Assembly: GCA_002427165.1 (NCBI GenBank)
Contig: DIQB01000126.1
Coordinates: forward strand, 1-12,293
Source of the DNA: Firmicutes bacterium UBA5473
GTDB taxonomy: Bacteria > Bacillota > DTU084
DNA: 12,293 bases
Direction: 5' to 3'
Shown piece by piece: positions 1 through 6,010 of this stretch (positions are counted from its first letter, which is position 1; every line of letters starts with the position of its first letter). The notes below the pieces were generated by a model. It saw only the letters and a list, made by a program, of their open reading frames with translations. It had not been told where the DNA came from and did not search any database. The translations under genes were made by a program, and so were the position numbers.

Positions 1-357
1 GATAACGGTTCCGAATTCTCTAACCCCCAAGCTATCGAATACGCACCGGATTCGACCCAAAGAACTAGAGTCTATTATTGTGATCCTGCGGCGCCCTACC
101 AAAAGGGGGCCCTTGAGAACAACCATAGTCTAATAAGGCGGGTTTTGCCCAAAGGGACAAGCTTTAACCAGCTGGAACAGGACGATGTAACCCTGATGAT
201 GAATCATATCAACTCCTACGCAAGAGAGAAATTGGCTAACAAAACACCTTACGACGCCTTAAGGTTCTTCCATGGACAAGATGTTTTGGACAAGCTAGGT
301 GCAAAACCAATTCCTCCTAATGAAGTAACTCTCCGTCCAAACCTACTTAAAAAGTAG
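1..357 (+). mobile_element. IS30-family transposase, C-terminal part (cut by window edge)
   Basis: The frame is open from base 1 and ends at TAG 355-357, giving 118 visible residues; the rest lies left of the window. The visible part starts with DNGSEF, which in DDE transposases carries the second catalytic aspartate. About 38 residues on comes YQKGALENNH, whose glutamate (visible residue 39) fits the third catalytic acid. The following IRRVLPKGTSF and MMNHINSYAREKL segments resemble the C-terminal end of IS30-family enzymes, which cut and join element ends. No frameshift or internal stop is visible, so this part looks intact, but whether the whole transposase is complete cannot be told here. 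Base 1 is simply where the window starts, not the gene start. Confidence 0.85.
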
Positions 358-412
358 GTTTTACTATTAAACGCCGGGTGTCAGAAAAGAGAGAATAGTT
401 ATTTTCTAAGGG

Positions 413-611
413 GTGCATTTACTTGTTCCGAAAAAAAAGGCAATTTGGACCTTCGCTACCCTGTGCCCTTTTTTAGGGCTAAAAACATAATCCAGCCTCA
501 TTTTTCATCCTTTTCCATGGAAAAAACCCCCAGTTTTGCTATATTTTCGACATAAACCAAATTTGGGGTGCATTTACTCATACAAATGTGCATTTACTTT
601 TTCAAGTGACC
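413..611. repeat. Candidate right end of the IS30-like element with three GTGCATTTACT repeats
   Basis: The 11-mer GTGCATTTACT occurs at 413-423, 568-578 and 588-598, all in the same orientation and all between the transposase stop and the next promoter. The first two share the longer form GGGGTGCATTTACT. Elements of the IS30 family end in imperfect inverted repeats, and the last copy with its flank to about 611 is my best guess for the right terminus. The left end is outside the window, so the inverted-repeat pairing and target duplication cannot be tested. The stretch 358-660 holds no gene; it has one short hairpin (GCCCT 465-469 with AGGGC 475-479) and is otherwise AT-rich. Confidence 0.45.
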
Positions 612-660
612 TATTTTAAAATTTTATCTTCTTGTAACAATTAAAAGCTTGCTTTGGCTG

Positions 661-689
661 TTGAATCCCCGGCCCCAGTAGGCTATAAT
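661..689 (+). promoter_or_regulatory. Sigma-A-type promoter of the ZIP transporter gene
   Basis: TTGAAT at 661-666 and a perfect TATAAT at 684-689 are separated by 17 bases. Transcription would start near 696, leaving a leader of under 30 bases with a Shine-Dalgarno AGAGGGG seven to eight bases before the ATG at 724. No operator-like repeat is obvious around it. Confidence 0.7.
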
Positions 690-723
690 GGCAATAGGAA
701 TTATTTGCCAGAGGGGTGAATAA

Positions 724-1500
724 ATGTTTGATTCTAAAGCTACACTTGCACTTTTGCTTTCATTATTTGCTGGTTTATCGACACTTCTGGGCACGTTGAT
801 TGTCTTTTTTATCAAAGACAAAAATGAAAAAATCATCACCTTTGCTCTAGCCTTTGCAGCTGGGGTGATGATTAGTATCTCCTTCACTGATCTGTTGCCA
901 GGAGCCCAGGCGTCTTTAGTAGTAGGCTTTGGCAAAACATGGGGTGTTATTTCCTCTGTGCTCTTTTTAATCATGGGTATCCTGACAGCTGCGGCCATCG
1001 ATCTGTTCGTGCCCCATCGGGAGTTCGATCCTGAAACGGAAGAGAAACCCCACCATGATCTTTTCCGTGTAGGCTTTGTTTCCATGCTGGCGATGGCACT
1101 GCATAATTTCCCAGAGGGGATTGCAACTTTCATGGCAGGCTACAATGATTTGTCTTTGGGGATTTCTATTTCGCTTGCGATTGCCCTTCATAATATTCCC
1201 GAGGGGATCTCCGTTGCGATGCCCATCTACTACGCCACAGGCAGTAAAAAGAAGGCTATTTTATTTACATTTTGGTCTGGGATTGCCGAGCCTCTAGGGG
1301 CGCTCCTGGCCTTTTTAGTATTGCGTCCCTATATCAATGATGTGGTCTTAGGTGCCAGCTTTGCCCTGGTGGCAGGGATTATGCTCTATATTAGTTTTGA
1401 GGAACTATTGCCCTCTTCGCGAAGTTATGGGCATCAGCGCTTGGCTCTGGTTGCTACCTTTGTTGGCATTTGTATCATGCCCCTGAGTCATATTTTCTGA
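724..1500 (+). CDS. ZIP-family divalent metal transporter (ZupT-like)
   Basis: This 258-residue integral membrane protein should import zinc or other divalent metals into the cytoplasm. The chain is a run of hydrophobic helices, and two copies of the ZIP signature lie in consecutive helices: HNFPEG at residues 127-132 and HNIPEG at 156-161. H127, E131, H156 and E160 are the expected metal-site residues of the ZIP4-ZIP5 core. A charged, histidine-containing loop (about residues 97-112, with PHRE and KPHHD) matches the variable cytosolic loop between helices 3 and 4. Length is normal for bacterial ZupT/GufA-type proteins. The ATG at 724 is supported by AGAGGGG just upstream. It is transcribed alone, opposite to everything to its right. 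The metal actually carried (Zn, Fe or Mn) cannot be read from the sequence. Confidence 0.92.
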   Translation: MFDSKATLALLLSLFAGLSTLLGTLIVFFIKDKNEKIITFALAFAAGVMISISFTDLLPGAQASLVVGFGKTWGVISSVLFLIMGILTAAAIDLFVPHREFDPETEEKPHHDLFRVGFVSMLAMALHNFPEGIATFMAGYNDLSLGISISLAIALHNIPEGISVAMPIYYATGSKKKAILFTFWSGIAEPLGALLAFLVLRPYINDVVLGASFALVAGIMLYISFEELLPSSRSYGHQRLALVATFVGICIMPLSHIF

Positions 1501-1588
1501 GTAGGAAACCTTAGCGCTTGGTATTAAGATACAAGAAAGTATCCTATAATATTAGATGTAAATTAATTGATTACTAAGCCATCACGGC

Positions 1589-1616
1589 CGGCAAACACAC
1601 TTCCGATAGTTTGCCG
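1589..1616. other. Inverted repeat between the convergent ZIP gene and toxin pseudogene
   Basis: CGGCAAAC (1589-1596) is an exact reverse complement of GTTTGCCG (1609-1616), with a 12-base loop. It begins one base after the ruined toxin gene ends on the minus strand and lies about 90 bases beyond the ZIP stop on the plus strand, a usual place for a shared terminator. The downstream T content is poor in both directions (TTACTTTATGATTTT on the plus side), so it would be a weak intrinsic terminator at best. Confidence 0.4.
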
Positions 1617-1809
1617 TTACTTTATGATTTTAGATAAATCCATTTTTCCCTAAACTACCCGCTGAATCTCCACAGGAATATGGAAAATCGCACAAACGGG
1701 ATAGAAGCTTTACCCAAAGCAGCTTGCGGGGCTTTGAGCTGATCTGTAATATATAAGATGACATCCTGAATGTCTTTCTTGCCAAAGGAAGATAGGTCAG
1801 CTTATACAT
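1617..1809 (-). pseudogene. Decayed RelE/ParE-family toxin gene
   Basis: Reading from the ATG at 1809, the chain begins MYKLTYLPLARK, a typical RelE/ParE start. A one-base deletion then shifts the frame: in the next frame the text continues as IQDVILYITDQLKAPQAAL, a normal second part of the first helix pair. Back in the first frame, LLSRLCDFPYSC resembles the middle of these toxins, and a third stretch, VEIQRVV, stop, GKMDLSKIIK, stop, matches the family's C-terminal VEIHRVIYAKMDLSKII pattern, with a stop where a tyrosine is usual. Only about 64 codons remain of roughly 95-100, so an internal deletion has also occurred. At least three separate lesions make this a dead gene. The start overlaps the end of the antitoxin gene, as in intact operons. 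Confidence 0.75.
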
Positions 1810-2089
1810 TCTCACCAGTCGCCTTTTCAGAAAGCTGTTTGCGTAGATCGGAGAATACTTCCTTATGGGAGGAGCGACTCCCAGTGGTTTTTGCTTCCAG
1901 CTCCGCTTCTTTCAGCTTGAAATATATCTCGCTTTTAAATTGCAGCCGTTCAAAAGCCTCTTTACTCATGATCACCATATCACCCTATCCGTTCTTCGTC
2001 AAAAAGATCGGTTCGCTGGTTTCATGAACTATCCTAGATATATCCGCAAAGTTATTCCGCAGGTCGGATCCAGGTCTGCTCTGTGGCAT
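1802..2089 (-). pseudogene. Phd/YefM-type antitoxin gene broken by an in-frame TAG
   Basis: From ATG 2089 the reading is MPQSRPGSDLRNNFADISRI, then VHETSEPIFLTKNG, then TAG at codon 35 (bases 1985-1987), then GDMVIMSKEAFERLQF and on to a TAA at 1802-1804. Without the TAG this is a 95-residue antitoxin with the family's LRNNFADIS and FLTKNGxGDMVxMS pattern: an N-terminal DNA-binding half followed by a charged toxin-binding tail. A strong GGAGGTG lies seven bases upstream. The stop falls at the variable residue of NGxGD, so one base change could explain it. An ATG shortly after the stop could restart translation, but that fragment would lack the DNA-binding half. Its toxin partner downstream is also ruined, which supports real decay and not a reading error. 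Confidence 0.75.
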
Positions 2090-2119
2090 ACCGTTCACCT
2101 CCGAAATCTGCTTAGCTTG

Positions 2120-2149
2120 ATTTTATCATTATTATTATGCTACGCTCAA
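2120..2149 (-). promoter_or_regulatory. Possible promoter of the decayed toxin-antitoxin pair
   Basis: On the minus strand TTGAGC (2149-2144) and TAAAAT (2125-2120) are 18 bases apart, about 30 bases before the antitoxin ATG. Both boxes deviate from consensus and the area is AT-rich, so this is a modest call. Confidence 0.35.
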
Positions 2150-2236
2150 GATGCCGCATAATTACAGATCACACATGAAGCCATGAACGCCTGAATCAGA
2201 CCTAAGAATCCACGGCTTGTCCCGCGTGAGGGTCAA

Positions 2237-2575
2237 TTATTCGTCAGTGTCGCTTTCCGGCAAATCTCCAAAAAGAATACGCAAGTAATCCCGCCTGCCG
2301 TATAGTACCCGGTCAATATAGACTTCCCTACCATTCACACGATAAAACGCAACGTGACTGCCACAGACCAAGAAACGATAATCGCTTTCTATATCAACGA
2401 CAGACGACAACGTGGCCCCCATTTCGGAGAAGTCCTGTAATTTGTCGATGGTATCCATAATACGGTTTACCACATTTAGCGTAGCGTCGGGATTGCACAG
2501 AACCGTAAAAATATATTCCCAAATTTCATTCAAATCGTTCAGGGCTTCCGGGGAATAGTGCAAACTATTTTTCAT
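2237..2575 (-). CDS. RelE/ParE-superfamily toxin of a type II toxin-antitoxin pair
   Basis: This 112-residue protein opens with MKNSLHYSPEALNDLNEIWE, the usual first strand and helix of RelE/ParE toxins, and has the later blocks DYRFLVCGSHVAFYRVNGRE and VYIDRVLYGRRDYLRILFG, which form the central sheet and C-terminal strand. Family members either cleave ribosome-bound mRNA (RelE) or poison gyrase (ParE); sequence alone does not say which this one does. The VLYGRRDYLRILF ending is like that of ParE-type or YoeB-distant toxins. The start overlaps the end of the antitoxin gene by 11 bases, so the two are translationally coupled with the antitoxin first. No lesion is visible, in contrast to the neighbouring pair. 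Confidence 0.85.
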   Translation of the reverse strand: MKNSLHYSPEALNDLNEIWEYIFTVLCNPDATLNVVNRIMDTIDKLQDFSEMGATLSSVVDIESDYRFLVCGSHVAFYRVNGREVYIDRVLYGRRDYLRILFGDLPESDTDE

Positions 2576-2825
2576 GTGTCTTTTCCCTGAAATAAGCTTT
2601 CATATCGGCAGAAGAAAGCCATCCCTTTTCTTCTCCAGTTTTTTTGCCTTTTGCAATTTCGCTCATAAGTTGTAGTGTTGCTTGTGTTTTTTCGTAGTCC
2701 TGTATATCAACAATCGCATAGCGGCCACGGCCATTTTTTGTGAGAAATACTGGCGCACCTACGGAAACGTCACGCAGTACATCGCTGTAATTCCGCAAAT
2801 CAGATATTGGCTTGATGTTTGGCAT
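2565..2825 (-). CDS. Phd/YefM-type antitoxin
   Basis: An 86-residue antitoxin that should bind and neutralise the toxin encoded directly after it and repress their shared promoter. The N-terminal half, PISDLRNYSDVLRDVSVGAP followed by VFLTKNGRGRYAIVDIQDYE, is the classic prevent-host-death fold: a DNA-binding dimer domain with the FLTKNGxG hairpin. The C-terminal part (residues about 45-86) is charged and probably disordered until it wraps the toxin. AAGGAGTGG lies six to seven bases before the ATG at 2825. It has the same architecture as the broken antitoxin at 1802-2089 but is clearly diverged from it, so the two pairs are not a recent duplication. Confidence 0.88.
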   Translation of the reverse strand: MPNIKPISDLRNYSDVLRDVSVGAPVFLTKNGRGRYAIVDIQDYEKTQATLQLMSEIAKGKKTGEEKGWLSSADMKAYFREKTHEK

Positions 2826-2857
2826 GAATTACCACTCCTTTCATTTACCTTACTCAT

Positions 2858-2886
2858 AGTATATACAAATCTGCTGTAAAATTCAA
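2858..2886 (-). promoter_or_regulatory. Promoter of the intact toxin-antitoxin operon
   Basis: On the minus strand TTGAAT (2886-2881) and TATACT (2863-2858) have exact 17-base spacing, about 33 bases before the antitoxin start. This is the best promoter candidate in the accessory patch. Confidence 0.65.
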
Positions 2887-2901
2887 TGTGAAATTTACAG
2901 C
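2873..2901. promoter_or_regulatory. Candidate autoregulatory operator of the toxin-antitoxin operon
   Basis: GCTGTAAA (2873-2880) and its exact reverse complement TTTACAGC (2894-2901) flank the -35 box with 13 bases between them. Phd/YefM antitoxins repress their own promoters by binding palindromes there, so this repeat is well placed to be the operator. A second short repeat, CTCAA 2903-2907 with TTGAG 2912-2916, lies just upstream. Function is inferred from position and symmetry only. Confidence 0.45.
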
Positions 2902-3009
2902 GCTCAAAGCATTGAGACCTTTTATAATACCGTCAGAAGTCATAGTCATTGTGGATATTTACCCCCACAGGAATATGAAGATTACTCTTACAACCAATTG
3001 AGAAAGTCT

Positions 3010-3167
3010 TTACCAAGGGTTGGATAAGGGGAATTTGTCTATTGCCTTCGGCTCCTTCAGATTTCATTTCGCAATGAACACCCTTGCGCATCAAGCTACG
3101 GTAGGTCTGTTGCCAACCCCCGTTCCGGACTTTCACCGTATAGAAGCTAGCCCTGCCGGGCTCATAC
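3010..3167 (-). mobile_element. Probable 5' remnant of a group II intron (domain I RNA)
   Basis: Read on the minus strand from 3167, the sequence has traits of a group II intron 5' region. GGTGAAAGTCC (3137-3127) is the familiar early domain I block. GCTTC-TATACGG (3147-3136) can pair with CCGTAGC (3101-3095). Then comes CAAGGGTGTTCATTGCGAAA, in which TTCATT-GCGA-AATGAA (3078-3063) makes a perfect six-pair stem capped by a GNRA tetraloop, followed by ATCTGAAGGAGCCGAAGGCAA. The possible 5' end is GTATGAG at 3167, directly at the T-tract of the rhamnose isomerase terminator, where bacterial class C introns like to insert. No reverse transcriptase gene and no domain V are visible before the antitoxin operon, so this is a fragment. 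Recognition is from memory of such introns; the left limit is approximate. Confidence 0.5.
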
Positions 3168-3211
3168 AAAAAGGGCACTACAACACGAAGTGGAGTAGTG
3201 CCCTTTTGTTT
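3167..3211 (-). terminator. Intrinsic terminator of the L-rhamnose isomerase gene (bidirectional shape)
   Basis: A 13-pair perfect stem, AAAAGGGCACTAC (3169-3181) with GTAGTGCCCTTTT (3195-3207), encloses a 13-base loop that itself has a CAC/GTG pair. On the minus strand it is followed by TTTTTGT and starts 13 bases after the isomerase TAA. On the plus strand it is followed by TTTTGTTT, so it could also stop transcription entering from the left. Confidence 0.85.
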
Positions 3212-3223
3212 CGAGTATTTATT

Positions 3224-4420
3224 TTAACTGCGCTCTTGAGCTATCCTCTGGGCATAGCCGCTTGCCCTGTAAGCTGCCAGAGGATCTAGAGGTCTGTCCA
3301 GCTCCTGACGTACTTTCGCCAGCAGCGGCCGCACATCAGTCTCAAAAGCAGATTTCAAAATATTCTCCGCGGCAACAATATCTCCTGCCAACTGCGCCTG
3401 GGCTAATTGTTTCCTGTCTACAAGCAGTGCTTTTGCATAAGCTGTCTGGATATTGAGCACAGACTGAATCATCGCCTCGATCTTAGGCTTGAGGTTATGA
3501 GACTGGTCGATCATGTATGCCACATCAATAGCTTTGCCTTCCCCACCTGCCACCAGCTCGCAGAAAATCAAAAATAGCTGGTAAGGATCGATGGAGCCTA
3601 CTGTCAGATCATCGTCTGCATACTTTTTATCATTGAAATGGAAGCCACCTAGTTTGCCCTCATCGATGAGGAAGGAAACAATATGCTGGATATTGGTGCC
3701 CAGAGGATGGTGTCCAGTATCCACCAGGGTCAATGCACGATCTCCTAGCTTGTTAGCAAAGGTGGTAGCCATACCCCAATCACCAAGATCAGTATGATAG
3801 AAAGCAGGCTCAAAGAACTTATATTCGATGAGCATCTTCATGTCCTCATCCATAGCAGCATAAATTGCTGCTAGTTCTTCTTGGAGGCGATGCTTTCGGG
3901 CCCGGAAATCATCCTGCCCTGGATAGTTTGTACCGTCAGCCAGCCACATGCTAAGATATTCTGAGCCTGTCTCGCGCATAATCTGGATGCACTCTAAAAC
4001 GTGTGCCCTGGCCTTTGCCCGGACAGCAGGATCCGGGTTTGTAAGGCTACCGAGCTTATAGTCCTGATCTTGGAATAAATTAGGATTGATAGCACCCATC
4101 TTAAGACCGAGCTCTTTTGCCCACCCCTTGACCTCACCCCAATTATCAGTCTTGTCCCAGGGAATATGGAAGGCAACACTGCCTGCCACACCGGTATATT
4201 TATGCACCTGGGCAGCATCCTCAAGTTTTTGCCTCAAGGTCTTCGCTGCTTGAGCTTGCGTAAACACAGCAAAACGGGTTCCTGAATCTGCATAGCCCCA
4301 AGATGGGGTCTCGATAACAATGCTCCCAAGCGCCTCTTTTACCTTCCCCAGATCTATTGCCTGGTTTTGGGAGACAAGCTGGCTCTCCCACTGAGAATAC
4401 CTTTCTATGACTTTATCCAC
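3224..4420 (-). CDS. rhaI: L-rhamnose isomerase, metal-dependent TIM-barrel type
   Basis: This 398-residue cytoplasmic enzyme should interconvert L-rhamnose and L-rhamnulose, and possibly other aldose-ketose pairs, using two divalent metals. It belongs to the RhaI group typified by Pseudomonas stutzeri L-rhamnose isomerase, not to the E. coli RhaA group. The expected ligands line up in order: E199 and K201 (IEYKFFEP), D234 and H237 (LVDTGHHPLGTN), H261 (GFHFND), D269/D271 (KYADDDLT), and D305 (MIDQSHN). Spacing from E199 to D234, H237, H261, D269 and D271 is the same as I recall for E219, D254, H257, H281, D289 and D291 of the Pseudomonas enzyme. The start is GTG at 4420 with AGAGGAGG upstream. 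No rhamnulokinase, aldolase or transporter is next to it in this window. Substrate range is not certain from sequence. Confidence 0.88.
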   Translation of the reverse strand: MDKVIERYSQWESQLVSQNQAIDLGKVKEALGSIVIETPSWGYADSGTRFAVFTQAQAAKTLRQKLEDAAQVHKYTGVAGSVAFHIPWDKTDNWGEVKGWAKELGLKMGAINPNLFQDQDYKLGSLTNPDPAVRAKARAHVLECIQIMRETGSEYLSMWLADGTNYPGQDDFRARKHRLQEELAAIYAAMDEDMKMLIEYKFFEPAFYHTDLGDWGMATTFANKLGDRALTLVDTGHHPLGTNIQHIVSFLIDEGKLGGFHFNDKKYADDDLTVGSIDPYQLFLIFCELVAGGEGKAIDVAYMIDQSHNLKPKIEAMIQSVLNIQTAYAKALLVDRKQLAQAQLAGDIVAAENILKSAFETDVRPLLAKVRQELDRPLDPLAAYRASGYAQRIAQERS

Positions 4421-4440
4421 CCTTGTTCCTCCTCTAATTA

Positions 4441-4454
4441 TGAAATCGATAACA
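4441..4454. promoter_or_regulatory. cre-like box (CcpA or other LacI-family operator) at the rhaI promoter
   Basis: TGAAATCGATAACA matches the Gram-positive catabolite-responsive element pattern TGWAANCGNTNWCA at every position and is a near-palindrome around ATCGAT. It abuts and slightly overlaps the predicted -10 box of rhaI, covering the expected transcription start, which is a repressing position. This suggests glucose-type catabolite repression by CcpA, or control by a sugar-specific LacI-family repressor using the same core. Confidence 0.6.
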
Positions 4455-4481
4455 TATAAGATTTCTATATTATTTCGACAA
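4453..4481 (-). promoter_or_regulatory. Promoter of the L-rhamnose isomerase gene
   Basis: On the minus strand TTGTCG (4481-4476) and TATATG (4458-4453) are 17 bases apart. The start point would fall near 4446, about 26 bases before the GTG. There is no convincing terminator between mnmA and this promoter (only a five-pair TCCAG/CTGGA near 4488-4505), so some rhaI transcript may also come from the mnmA operon. Confidence 0.5.
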
Positions 4482-4528
4482 CTATTTCCAGTTTCCTTCC
4501 TGGAGAGCCAAAGAGATTCTTTTAGAAA

Positions 4529-5608
4529 TTATCTAGATAAATCAAGTGCTTTCTTTATAGTGCCACCGCCTACCACCAGCTGATCTTGGTAGAAAACAAC
4601 TGCCTGGCCTGGTGTAATCGCACTTTGAGGTATGGCAAAGTCCACACGAACCTGCCTCCCTTGGGGAATTATCACAGCTGGGGCGCGAGGCGCATTGTAG
4701 CGAATCTGAGCCTGAACTTCCATTGGAGCCTCCAGTTCATCTAAAGGGATGAAGTTTAGGTTATCTGCAAGCAGACTCGAGCTGGATAGGTCCTCTTTTT
4801 TTCCCACAATCACACGATTGAGCTGGGGGTCCACTTCCAGCACAAAATAGCGCTGGCCAGTATGGCCCAGACCTAAATTTCTTCTTTGGCCGATGGTGAA
4901 ATTGACAATGCCACTGTGCTCCCCGAGCACCTGGCCTGCGGTATCTACGATCTGGCCTGGCTTTTGAGAAATCCGCTCCTTGAGAAAAGACCGATAATCA
5001 TCATTGGGAACAAAACAGATCTCCTGGCTCTCGGCTTTGTGGGCCACCGGGAGCTGGTATTTTTCCGCTAAAGCGCGGGTTTCGTCTTTGGTAAGTTCGC
5101 CTAAGGGAAAGAGGAGATGACGCAGCTGCTCTTGGCGGAGGCCTGCCAGTACATAGCTTTGATCCTTGTGCTCGTCTCGGGCTCTGTAGAGGAGAAAACG
5201 ATCTCCTTTTTGTTTGATCCGCACATAGTGACCTGTAGCCAAAAATTCTGCATCCAGCTCCAGTGCCCGCTTGAGGAGGGCTCTGAATTTAATCTTTTCA
5301 TTGCAGCGAATGCAAGGGTTTGGCGTTCTACCCCTTTGGTATTCTGAGCAAAAGTCGGCAATCACCTCTTGGGCGAAGAGATCTTGAAAGTTTGAAACAT
5401 AGTAGGGGATCTGAAGCTGTCTTGCTACACGCCTGGCATCTTCAACTGCAGAGAGGGAACAGCAGGCTCCAGTTTTGTCTTCCTGGGGCCAGATCTGCAT
5501 GGTGATGCCGATCACCTCATAACCCTGTTCCAAAAGCAAAGCGGCGGCAACAGAACTGTCAACGCCGCCGCTCATGGCCACAACAACTCGCCTACTCAGT
5601 TTTCGCAT
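4529..5608 (-). CDS. mnmA: tRNA-specific 2-thiouridylase MnmA
   Basis: MnmA puts sulfur on U34 of Glu, Gln and Lys tRNAs, activating the base with ATP and receiving persulfide sulfur from a cysteine desulfurase. The 359 residues are a normal length. The ATP PP-loop SGGVDSS is at 13-19; the catalytic cysteine pair is C102 (NPCIRCNEKIKF) and C198 (ESQEICFVPNDD); GHYVRI and KDQSYVL are the tRNA and domain contacts usual for the family. It is the last gene of the iscR-like operon and overlaps the scaffold gene by 17 bases. Having the desulfurase two genes upstream fits its need for sulfur, as with YrvO-MnmA in Bacillus. The ATG at 5608 directly abuts GGGGAGG with no spacer, which is unusual, so a non-ATG start a few codons in (for example CTG at codon 4) cannot be excluded. 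Confidence 0.97.
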   Translation of the reverse strand: MRKLSRRVVVAMSGGVDSSVAAALLLEQGYEVIGITMQIWPQEDKTGACCSLSAVEDARRVARQLQIPYYVSNFQDLFAQEVIADFCSEYQRGRTPNPCIRCNEKIKFRALLKRALELDAEFLATGHYVRIKQKGDRFLLYRARDEHKDQSYVLAGLRQEQLRHLLFPLGELTKDETRALAEKYQLPVAHKAESQEICFVPNDDYRSFLKERISQKPGQIVDTAGQVLGEHSGIVNFTIGQRRNLGLGHTGQRYFVLEVDPQLNRVIVGKKEDLSSSSLLADNLNFIPLDELEAPMEVQAQIRYNAPRAPAVIIPQGRQVRVDFAIPQSAITPGQAVVFYQDQLVVGGGTIKKALDLSR

Positions 5609-5996
5609 CCTCCCCAGGCAAGGTTCTACCTTGCTTTTTCAGGTAATCTTCAATAGCTCTGTGGAGAGCATCTGCAGCTAAATTTGAGCAGTGCATCTTC
5701 TGAGGTGGCAAGCCCCCTAGGGATTCAGCAACAGCTTTGTTGGAGAGCTCCAAAGCCTCCTCAATGGTTTTGCCCTTGGCCAGCTCAGTAACCATGCTGC
5801 TGGTGGCGATGGCAGCGCCACAGCCGAAGGTCTTAAATTTAATATCTGTGATTACATCATTTTCATCAACCTTGATGTACATCTTCATGATATCACCACA
5901 GACAGCGTTCCCCTCCTGGCCCACGCCATTTGCATCTGCGATCTCTCCTACATTCCTCGGCCGACTGAAATGATCCATTACCTTCTCCGAATACAT
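5592..5996 (-). CDS. iscU: Iron-sulfur cluster scaffold protein, IscU/NifU N-terminal type
   Basis: This 134-residue protein is the scaffold on which a [2Fe-2S] or [4Fe-4S] cluster is built before transfer to target enzymes. The three cluster-binding cysteines are C33 (GNAVCGD), C59 (FGCGAAIA) and C103 (MHCSNLAADAL), with D35 following the first as in IscU/NifU. The start MYSEKVMDHFSRPRNVGEI is the usual one. There is no second NifU thioredoxin-like domain and no SufU-type insertion. GGGGGAGAGG precedes the ATG. The gene sits 14 bases after the desulfurase gene and overlaps mnmA, so all three are co-translated. The Bacillus version of this neighbourhood lacks a scaffold at this place. The name nifU is equally common for this subgroup. 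Confidence 0.95.
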   Translation of the reverse strand: MYSEKVMDHFSRPRNVGEIADANGVGQEGNAVCGDIMKMYIKVDENDVITDIKFKTFGCGAAIATSSMVTELAKGKTIEEALELSNKAVAESLGGLPPQKMHCSNLAADALHRAIEDYLKKQGRTLPGEDAKTE

Positions 5997-6010
5997 TTTC
6001 CTCTCCCCCT

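Noticed and set aside
624..1133. 169-codon open frame opposite the ZIP transporter gene
   Set aside because: It lies antisense to a clear membrane transporter with a promoter and Shine-Dalgarno, and its translation shows no family pattern.
1528..1546. Short GATAC/GTATC repeat as the ZIP terminator
   Set aside because: Only five base pairs and no T-run follow, so it is too weak to call.
1519..1550. TATAAT at 1545-1550 as a promoter after the ZIP gene
   Set aside because: No -35 box at 16-18 bases (the nearest TTGGTA is 20 away) and no plus-strand gene follows.
1985..1987. Possible stop-codon recoding in the first antitoxin gene
   Set aside because: The partner toxin is independently frameshifted, deleted and interrupted, so simple decay explains the TAG.
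1670..2977. 13-base repeat CCACAGGAATATG at 1670-1682 and 2965-2977
   Set aside because: About one such pair is expected by chance in 12 kb, and one copy lies in toxin pseudogene sequence while the other is in the intron-remnant flank, with no shared context.
2933..3178. 81-codon open frame between the antitoxin promoter and the terminator
   Set aside because: Its DNA is better explained as group II intron domain I RNA and part of a terminator stem; it has no convincing start signal.
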